Part shown: positions 1-5,029 of the stretch, in pieces | How positions within the stretch are numbered: the stretch's first letter is position 1 | Layout: every line of letters begins with the position of its first letter | DNA from: an uncultured Bacilli bacterium | Lineage (GTDB): Bacteria > Bacillota_I > Bacilli_A > RF39 > UBA660 | Length of the DNA stretch: 6,173 nucleotides | NCBI GenBank assembly: GCA_944363695.1 | Contig: CALVUW010000069.1 | Location: 1 to 6,173, forward strand | Direction: 5' to 3' | Translations under genes and position numbers: made by a program | The notes under the pieces: generated by a model | What the model saw: the letters and a program-made list of their open reading frames with translations, nothing else | What the model was told of the DNA's origin: nothing | The model's database searches: none

Positions 1-111
1 TTGATTATTCGTCTAACCGCAGCAATTGCTTTATTCTTAGTGCCAACTTTAGTGCAACTTATTTTAGATGTTTTAGTAGGAGCCAGTGATCCTAATTGTT
101 TATTACAATAA
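1..111 (+). CDS. C-terminal end of a small membrane protein, possibly VirB2/pilin-like (5' partial)
   Basis: Frame 1 is open from the window edge to a TAA at 109-111, giving 36 residues whose real start lies outside the window. What is visible is one hydrophobic helix (about residues 6-27, LTAAIALFLVPTLVQLILDV) after a basic residue (R4), followed by a short polar tail containing one cysteine (GASDPNCLLQ). A basic residue before a final membrane helix with an internal proline fits the second helix of small two-helix VirB2/TrbC-like proteins found at the head of T4SS operons. The position just upstream of a VirB6-like gene also fits. The fragment is too short to prove the family, so VirB2-like is an inference from position and hydrophobicity; any small membrane subunit would look similar. 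That it is the end of a real gene is more secure than its function. Confidence 0.55.
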   Translation: MIIRLTAAIALFLVPTLVQLILDVLVGASDPNCLLQ

Positions 112-136
112 GATGATTTTTTGCGGTGATAAGTAT

Positions 137-165
137 TTGAATTTGTTTAGATTATGTGATACTAT
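137..165 (+). promoter_or_regulatory. Candidate extended -10 SigA promoter upstream of the VirB6-like gene
   Basis: The gap between the first two genes (112-206) contains TTGAAT at 137-142 (four of six matches to TTGACA), then a 17-bp spacer, then TACTAT at 160-165 (four of six matches to TATAAT). The -10 carries an upstream TG with one intervening base (157-158), the extended -10 arrangement. Initiation would fall near 171-173. In AT-rich DNA such matches arise easily, so this is a candidate. It could be an internal promoter boosting the T4SS genes independently of transcription from upstream. Confidence 0.35.
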
Positions 166-175
166 AAAAATGATA

Positions 176-189
176 TAGGAAAGTTCCTA
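176..189 (+). promoter_or_regulatory. Short inverted repeat at the predicted 5' end of the transcript
   Basis: TAGGAA-AG-TTCCTA is a perfect 6-bp inverted repeat with a 2-base centre, placed just after the predicted transcription start and 17 bases before the ATG at 207. It could be an operator for a dimeric repressor. A hairpin at the mRNA 5' end is less likely, because a 2-nt loop is too tight unless the inner pair opens. There is no T-tract after it, so it is not an intrinsic terminator. The symmetry is seen directly; the function is inferred. Confidence 0.3.
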
Positions 190-193
190 CGAC

Positions 194-201
194 GGGAGTG
201 G
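194..201 (+). promoter_or_regulatory. Ribosome binding site deciding the VirB6-like start
   Basis: GGGAGTGG at 194-201 is the only good Shine-Dalgarno match here, with 8 bases between GGGAG and the ATG at 207. A GTG at 198 opens the same frame three codons earlier, but it lies inside this site. The only purine run upstream of that GTG (AGGAAAG, 177-183) is about 14 bases away and inside an inverted repeat. The ATG at 207 is therefore preferred. Confidence 0.6.
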
Positions 202-206
202 ATGGT

Positions 207-2321
207 ATGAGTTCAACAACAAAAGCAGCATGGTATTGGGATATTATTCGATCTTTGCTGGTTTCTTTAGATAATGTTGGTTTCTCTCTTTTGAGTACTG
301 TGTACAAGATTTTTTATACCGTTGCAACGGCAACTATTATTTCTGGTGATTTAATCAGAAACTTTTATGGTCGTATTCAGTTGATCTTAGGAATTATCAT
401 GATTTTTAAATTGACAATGTCCATTTTGAATATTATTATTAATCCCGATTCAATAAAAGACTCTAAAAATGGGCCGGGAAAAATTATTCCGCGGGTTGTC
501 GTTTCTGTTTTCTTATTATTATTGGTTATTCCTATTAATATTCCCATAAAAAAAGGAGAAAGTAGTCGCAGTTTGAATTCATATATTAATGATCATGGTA
601 TTTTATTTGGCTTTTTATACAAATTTCAAGATAGTATGATGCGAGAAAATATCATTGGTAAATTAGTGTTAGGTATTAATACGGATATGAATGTTCCCCC
701 AGATCAAGATCCGAATTCTAATGATATAGATGCTAATAATTTGAGTGCTATTGGTGATACGATTGCGGCCCAAGTGGCCAGAATGGTGATACGTCCTAAT
801 GTAGTTGATGAATCTGAACCGTATTGTCTTACTGAAGATGTTGACCCAGAAAATCCATGCCCTAATACCAGATGTCCGGTAGAGGTGGTTGCTAATAATT
901 ATACGGATGAATCTCTATCTGCTTCTAGTATTGCAGATTTAGTTAATGTAAGTTGTCGGAATAATGAATTAAATAAGACGATATATGCTTTTTCATATAC
1001 ACCATTACTAGGTTTAATTGTTAGTGCCGTTATGTCTTTTATTATAATTGGTTTTACAATTGATGTGGCTGTACGTGCTCTTAAATTAGCTATCTTGCGA
1101 TTAATTGCACCTATTCCTATTATTAGCTATATTGATCCAAAAAGTGAAAAAGATGGTGCTTTTGGCAACTGGTTAAAAGCTTTAATTAGTACATATATTG
1201 ATTTGTTTATACGTCTAGCCATTATTTTCTTTGGAGCATTTATTATTCAATCTTTATTTAGTGAAGGAACTTTTGATAGTATTAAATCCGGAAATGCACT
1301 GGTAGATATTTTTTCAAAGATTGCTATTATTTTAGGCTTATTGGTTTTCATGAAGCAAGCACCAACTTTCTTGAAAAATGCATTAGGTATTAAAGGCCAA
1401 CCTATGGGAAATGCTGGATTATCTGGACTTTTAGGTGGAGCAGCCATGGCTATTGGTGGTGGAGGCCTAGCAGGATTTGGTTTAGGTATGATGCAAGGTA
1501 TGAATACTTCAGCTGATGCCCAAGCCCAAGGAAAAGCCTTCTCTCCATTTAACTCTTGGTCCCAAAATCGAGATCAAATGGCTAAAATTAGGACTGGTGA
1601 TAAAGATGCGAGAGGTGGTATTGTTGGTGGCACGATGGATCGCTTATTGTATAACACTAGGGAACGACAATTAGGAAAGAAAGGTTTAACGGAAGCTAAT
1701 ATTAAAAGGGCAAAAGATACTAGAGATGATCAACAGAAAGTTGTGGCTCAAGCACAACTTGCTAGAGATTTAGCTTATGAACGGCTTAAAAATGCAGGTA
1801 TTTATTCCGAGCCTACGCCACCTCCTGCATATATGGATATGAAGCAATTCATGGATGCTAATCCAGGTAAATACAGTAGAAACAATACAGCTGAACTTGC
1901 TAAGGACTATGCCGAATATACCAAAAATGCCAAAGCTGCTAAGAGTAAATGGGCAAATGATACTGCTATTTGGAATGATTATATGAAAAAAAATTCCAAA
2001 TTCAATGCGGAAAGTGTTAAACTATCTAAGATGGAGAAAGCTATCAAAAATGCTTCTGATATTCGTCAGTCTCAAGATGTGGAACCACGTTCTATCGATG
2101 AGTATTCCTCTGGTGTTGGCTCTTATCGTGCAGGTGGTCATAGAAGTGAATTTGACCCTGACTTTACATCGATCAAAGAGGATAGTAGTTATAGATCTAC
2201 CACTAATATAGATGAATCTGGACCTGATCGTTTTGCGCCGAATGTAGGCGGTTCAAACGAAGGTGGCCCAGGACCTGGTCATGGACCTGGACCGGGCCCT
2301 GGACCGGGCCCTAGGCCATAA
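207..2321 (+). CDS. VirB6/TrbL-like polytopic T4SS channel protein (704 aa)
   Basis: Likely the inner-membrane channel subunit of the mating pore, in the slot of PrgH in pCF10. Numbering is from ATG 207. Membrane segments are seen at about 57-78, 97-115, 267-289, 328-350 and 366-382, with a hydrophobic, proline-broken stretch at 294-309 (P302, P304). That stretch leads into the signature IAPIPIISYIDPKSEKDG (300-317), which I associate with Gram-positive VirB6-like proteins. Residues 25-50 are also hydrophobic. Between the second and third segments lies a polar domain of about 150 residues, predicted outside, with cysteines at 207, 218, 223 and 250. After the last helix comes a tail of about 320 residues, predicted cytoplasmic: a glycine-rich stretch (404-432), a charged, helical, probably coiled-coil part (about 485-620), a polar Ser/Asp-rich part, and a final Gly-Pro run. 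The gene opens the PrgI-VirB4 block, 21 bp before prgI. The membrane core supports the family; tail function is unknown. Confidence 0.8.
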   Translation: MSSTTKAAWYWDIIRSLLVSLDNVGFSLLSTVYKIFYTVATATIISGDLIRNFYGRIQLILGIIMIFKLTMSILNIIINPDSIKDSKNGPGKIIPRVVVSVFLLLLVIPINIPIKKGESSRSLNSYINDHGILFGFLYKFQDSMMRENIIGKLVLGINTDMNVPPDQDPNSNDIDANNLSAIGDTIAAQVARMVIRPNVVDESEPYCLTEDVDPENPCPNTRCPVEVVANNYTDESLSASSIADLVNVSCRNNELNKTIYAFSYTPLLGLIVSAVMSFIIIGFTIDVAVRALKLAILRLIAPIPIISYIDPKSEKDGAFGNWLKALISTYIDLFIRLAIIFFGAFIIQSLFSEGTFDSIKSGNALVDIFSKIAIILGLLVFMKQAPTFLKNALGIKGQPMGNAGLSGLLGGAAMAIGGGGLAGFGLGMMQGMNTSADAQAQGKAFSPFNSWSQNRDQMAKIRTGDKDARGGIVGGTMDRLLYNTRERQLGKKGLTEANIKRAKDTRDDQQKVVAQAQLARDLAYERLKNAGIYSEPTPPPAYMDMKQFMDANPGKYSRNNTAELAKDYAEYTKNAKAAKSKWANDTAIWNDYMKKNSKFNAESVKLSKMEKAIKNASDIRQSQDVEPRSIDEYSSGVGSYRAGGHRSEFDPDFTSIKEDSSYRSTTNIDESGPDRFAPNVGGSNEGGPGPGHGPGPGPGPGPRP
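2289..2312 (+). repeat. Two exact copies of a GC-rich 12-bp repeat in the end of the VirB6-like gene
   Basis: GGACCGGGCCCT occurs twice head to tail at 2289-2300 and 2301-2312, and imperfect GGACCTGG units precede it from about 2270. In frame this encodes alternating Gly and Pro, giving the last 18 residues GPGPGHGPGPGPGPGPRP. The block is far richer in GC than the AT-rich gene around it. Each unit contains the palindrome GGGCCC, and the two copies could pair as a 6-bp all-GC stem around TGGACC (2294-2311), just before the stop codon and the prgI ribosome binding site. There is no T-run, so it is not an ordinary terminator. Confidence 0.85.
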
Positions 2322-2323
2322 TC

Positions 2324-2331
2324 AAAGGGAG
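2324..2331 (+). promoter_or_regulatory. Ribosome binding site for the TTG-started prgI
   Basis: AAAGGGAG at 2324-2331 lies 11 bases before TTG 2343. An in-frame TGA at 2334-2336 separates it from the start, so the reading frame cannot begin earlier. TTG 2343 is the first possible start after that stop and has no ATG competitor near the N-terminus. This supports the unusual initiation codon. Confidence 0.55.
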
Positions 2332-2342
2332 TGTGATACAGT

Positions 2343-2666
2343 TTGAATACTTATTTAATACCAGCAAATACGAAAAAAGGGACGTTAATCCTTGGTATAT
2401 TTCGTCCCTTTGATCTAATCTTATTTGGAGCTGGTGTTCTGATAACCCTTATTTTATTACTTATTATGCCAATGGGGTCAACCGGGCAAGTCATCTTAGT
2501 TATTTTACCAGCAGCTATTGTTACTTTCTTAATTGTCCCTGTTCCGCATTATCATAATATATTAACAATCATTGTTGAGGGGTATACGTTTTTTACCAAT
2601 AGACAAAAGTATATATGGAAAGGTTGGTGTGTGAAAGATGTCAAAGATGTCAAGGCGTCTAAATAG
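2343..2666 (+). CDS. prgI: PrgI family (VirB3-like) inner-membrane T4SS protein
   Basis: A 107-residue protein with the PrgI/VirB3 design: a short N-terminal segment (IPANTKKGTLILGIFRPFD), two adjacent membrane helices at about 24-43 and 49-66, then a cytoplasmic tail with PHYHN (68-72), a hydrophobic helix, and NRQKYIWKGWC (86-96). The helix pair, the PHYHN turn and the KY-W-GWC ending agree with PrgI-family proteins I know. VirB3-like subunits bind VirB4 and anchor it at the membrane channel, and here the gene directly precedes the VirB4 genes. The start is TTG at 2343, the first start after an in-frame TGA. The last ten codons lie inside the next gene. The C-terminal KDVKDVK comes from a 9-bp DNA duplication and is probably dispensable to the fold. 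Confidence 0.85.
   Translation: MNTYLIPANTKKGTLILGIFRPFDLILFGAGVLITLILLLIMPMGSTGQVILVILPAAIVTFLIVPVPHYHNILTIIVEGYTFFTNRQKYIWKGWCVKDVKDVKASK
2634..2654 (+). repeat. 9-bp tandem duplication across the prgI / trsD-like overlap
   Basis: AAAGATGTC occurs at 2634-2642 and again at 2643-2651, followed by a partial AAG. In the prgI frame it reads KDV-KDV-K near the C-terminus. In the downstream frame it reads MSK-MS, so it doubles the possible ATG start (2638 and 2647). Because it is nine bases long it leaves both frames intact. Confidence 0.9.
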
Positions 2667-3195
2667 TCCGTATACGGAAGATTGGGTACCAATTGAATCG
2701 ATTCAAAATGGTATGATTGTTTGTTCTGACAAACAGAAGGTAACAGGTGTTAAAATCGCACCACGTAATATTTTTATTCTAGATGCACAAGCTCAAGATA
2801 ATGTTTTGATTAGTTTAAAAAACTTTTACAATATGATCGATTTTGAATTTTGGTTAGTGGTAGCCGATCGTCCGGTTGATATTTCTGTTTATATGTCACA
2901 ATTACAATTGCTGTACAATGAGACAACCGATCCCGCCATCCGAAAAGTTATTATGCAAGATATTGATAAGGGTAATACATTTGTTAACAATAATATCGTA
3001 GATACTGAGTATTATATTCTTTTCAAAGATAAAAATGATGATATCTTACAAAAGAGAATACGTTTATTGATTAATGGCTTAGCAGGGTGTGGCTTAAATG
3101 CTTCACAGGTAAGTAATGATGATTTACGTATTATTATGGAAAACTTCTTAAACGGAGGAGTTTCAACAGAATTTGGGACGGTGATGCCAGTATGA
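2638..3195 (+). CDS. TrsD/TraD-like conjugative transfer protein resembling the VirB4 N-terminal region
   Basis: A 185-residue soluble protein with no signal peptide or membrane helix. It begins near residue 14 with EDWVPIESIQNGMIV, the opening typical of the N-terminal domain of Gram-positive VirB4 proteins, which in many systems is part of VirB4 itself. It continues as an alternating strand/helix domain (EFWLVVADRPVDISVYM at about 78-95, then a long polar helix) and ends NGGVSTEFGTVMPV. From memory the best match is the TrsD/TraD family of staphylococcal and lactobacillal conjugative plasmids, whose gene sits just before the VirB4 gene trsE. It overlaps prgI by 29 bp and the next gene by 4 bp (ATGA), implying coupled translation and probably fixed stoichiometry with VirB4. 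ATG 2638 is chosen because GGTTGGTG (2622-2629) is 8 bases upstream; ATG 2647 is the alternative. The role, probably attaching VirB4 to PrgI or to the membrane, is inferred. Confidence 0.75.
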   Translation: MSKMSRRLNSPYTEDWVPIESIQNGMIVCSDKQKVTGVKIAPRNIFILDAQAQDNVLISLKNFYNMIDFEFWLVVADRPVDISVYMSQLQLLYNETTDPAIRKVIMQDIDKGNTFVNNNIVDTEYYILFKDKNDDILQKRIRLLINGLAGCGLNASQVSNDDLRIIMENFLNGGVSTEFGTVMPV

Positions 3196-4982
3196 GTATA
3201 AGTTTAAAAAGTCAGTTAGCACCAAAAGGGTTACATTTTTATGCCAGTGATTTCTTTATTAGTGATAAATATGCAACGATCTTAACGGTTGTTTCTTATC
3301 CTAAATACATTAATCCAGGTTATCTATCAATGTTAACTTCTATGAGTGGTATCAAAATTGTCATTAAACACATTCCGGTTCCATTTTCAACCATGTCTAA
3401 GATGATTAACCGGCAAATTGCTGATTTAAGAGAAAGATATCGACAAGAAAAAGATCAAACGGCCAAAGAAAGAATTCGTCAAGATGCAGAAAGTCTAGAG
3501 TATTTCGTTTCAATGCTAGCTTCCTCTCAAGCCAGAATTTTTGATTTTCAGATGCACATTATGATCAATGCTGATACGAAAGAAGATCTAGAATTAAAGA
3601 AAGTTAATGTTAAAAATTATTTAGATGCGATGGAATTAAGAGCTATTTCACTTCGTTTTGAACAAGAAAAAGTGTTAAAAAGTATTTTACCAATTTTTCC
3701 TAAGCAGGATATTGAAGAGAGAATTGGTACACCGATTCCTTCACCAACCATTGCAGCTATGTATCCATTTATCTTTGATAGTATTAAAGATCCAGGATTA
3801 TCTGTATTACTAGGTGTAGATTTCTCTGGTGGAGTTATTTTATTTAACCAATTCTTATATCAAATTCGAAAAGAGACCAATCGTAATAATGCCAATATGA
3901 TTATTTTAGGTACTTCTGGTAGTGGTAAAAGTACAGCTGCTAAATTGATTTTAAGAAGTCATATCCGTAATGCTTGTCAGATTGTCGCTATCGATCCTGA
4001 AAATGAACTAGAAGAAATTACGCGTACCTTTGGTGGTGATACCATAGATATTGGTAAGGGTGGCGAATTTGGTATGATCAATCCGCTAGAAGTTATCATT
4101 GATGCTGATGAAGAAGAAATCGAGCAGGGATTGGGTTATACTGTATTAACAAGAACGCTACAATCATTAAAAGCATTTATGCGGTATTATGATCCATCGA
4201 TTGAAGAAGATGTACTAACTATGTTTAGTGAAATTGTACAAGATACTTATAAGCGTTTTGGTATTGATTTTAATACTGATTTTTCAAAATTTACGTCTCA
4301 GGACTATCCAACCTTCACTGATGTCTATGCAACGATTAAAGGACGTTTAATGTCTATGACAGAACAAACTCATGAACGAGATATTATGCAGCGCTTAGAG
4401 CTAAAAGTCAGACCATTAACAAAGGAATTAAAATTCTACTTTGATGGTAAAACGACCATTAGTGCTGATAGTGATTTTATGGTATTTAATATTAAAGAGT
4501 TAATGAATTCAGATACAAATGTACGAAATGCTTTATTCTTTAACGTTTTAAAATATGCTTGGGGACTTTGTTTAGATGTCAATGTCAATACTGTTTTAAT
4601 GGTTGATGAGGCACATGTATTATTAGGTTCTAATAACGTCTTAGGAGCTGATTTCTTAGCACAAATGCAACGTCGTGCTCGTAAGTACAATACCGGAACC
4701 ATTGTTATAACGCAGCAGCCAAGTGATTTTTCTGACCCATCGGTTATTACCCAAGGTAAGGCTATTTTTGATAACTCAGCTTATTACTTAGTGATGGGCT
4801 TAAAGAAACAGGCTGTAGAAGATTTAGCACGTCTTATCGATTTGAATGATAATGAAAAAGATAGTATTAAACGTTATTCGCAAGGAGAGGCGTTGTTTGT
4901 TTGTGGTAACCGTCGTATGAGAATTAATGTCATAGCCACAAAAGAAGAATTAGAATCATTCGGTTCTGGTGGTGGTTTTTAA
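3192..4982 (+). CDS. virB4: VirB4 (TrsE/PrgJ-type) T4SS ATPase
   Basis: A 596-residue cytoplasmic AAA+-like ATPase that powers T4SS assembly and DNA transfer. Residues 1 to about 215 form the remainder of the VirB4 N-terminal part, including the KYATILTVVSYPKYINPGYL segment and a charged helix at about 73-105. The ATPase domain follows: Walker A GTSGSGKST at 240-248 (K246, S247), the conserved AIDPENELEE acidic stretch (D268, E270), Walker B VLMVDEAH at 468-475 (D472, E473), the RRARKYN arginine motif at 494-500, and TQQPSDF at 507-513. All catalytic motifs are intact, so it should be active. It starts at ATG 3192, overlapping the previous stop in ATGA with no clear Shine-Dalgarno of its own, so it probably relies on re-initiation. 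Together with the 185-residue upstream protein it adds up to about 780 residues, in the range of a full fused VirB4. It ends with a flexible GSGGGF. Confidence 0.93.
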   Translation: MSISLKSQLAPKGLHFYASDFFISDKYATILTVVSYPKYINPGYLSMLTSMSGIKIVIKHIPVPFSTMSKMINRQIADLRERYRQEKDQTAKERIRQDAESLEYFVSMLASSQARIFDFQMHIMINADTKEDLELKKVNVKNYLDAMELRAISLRFEQEKVLKSILPIFPKQDIEERIGTPIPSPTIAAMYPFIFDSIKDPGLSVLLGVDFSGGVILFNQFLYQIRKETNRNNANMIILGTSGSGKSTAAKLILRSHIRNACQIVAIDPENELEEITRTFGGDTIDIGKGGEFGMINPLEVIIDADEEEIEQGLGYTVLTRTLQSLKAFMRYYDPSIEEDVLTMFSEIVQDTYKRFGIDFNTDFSKFTSQDYPTFTDVYATIKGRLMSMTEQTHERDIMQRLELKVRPLTKELKFYFDGKTTISADSDFMVFNIKELMNSDTNVRNALFFNVLKYAWGLCLDVNVNTVLMVDEAHVLLGSNNVLGADFLAQMQRRARKYNTGTIVITQQPSDFSDPSVITQGKAIFDNSAYYLVMGLKKQAVEDLARLIDLNDNEKDSIKRYSQGEALFVCGNRRMRINVIATKEELESFGSGGGF

Positions 4983-5017
4983 TTAGCAATCGTTTGCAAA
5001 AGCTTATTTTACGATAG

Positions 5018-5025
5018 GGTGGTGA
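5018..5025 (+). promoter_or_regulatory. Ribosome binding site of the last gene
   Basis: GGTGGTGA matches seven of eight bases of the ideal GGAGGTGA and ends four bases before ATG 5030. It fixes the start of the last gene in a 47-bp gap (4983-5029) in which I see no terminator and no promoter, consistent with the operon continuing. Confidence 0.6.
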
Positions 5026-5029
5026 GAGT

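Noticed and set aside
112..123. T-run (117-122) after the first stop codon as a terminator
   Set aside because: There is no GC-rich inverted repeat immediately upstream of the T-run, so an intrinsic terminator cannot be supported.
1247..1447. Minus-strand open frame of 66 codons
   Set aside because: It lies wholly inside the conserved membrane part of the VirB6-like gene, has no ribosome binding site that I can see, and its sequence is the complement of a well-supported coding region.
2005..2211. Plus-strand open frame of 68 codons in another frame of the VirB6-like gene
   Set aside because: It is fully contained in the tail of the VirB6-like gene with no suitable ribosome binding site. The hydrophobic translation is an effect of AT-rich codons read out of frame.
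2262..2321. Collagen-like protein
   Set aside because: The repeat is strictly Gly-Pro alternating, not the Gly-X-Y triplet of collagen, and is only about 18 residues long.
3154..3160. Perfect Shine-Dalgarno-like GGAGGAG
   Set aside because: It is 31 bases upstream of the virB4 ATG, too far to serve it, and no start codon is suitably placed after it. It simply encodes the Gly-Gly of NGGVSTEFG.
2638..3195. The 185-aa gene as a truncated or broken VirB4
   Set aside because: Both proteins have clean ends joined by an ATGA overlap, the upstream protein has its own plausible start, and a comparable two-gene arrangement is known in trs/tra plasmids.
4436..4702. Minus-strand open frame of 88 codons
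   Set aside because: It is antisense to the VirB4 Walker B region. Openness here follows from the codon use of the real gene, and the predicted protein has no recognisable features.
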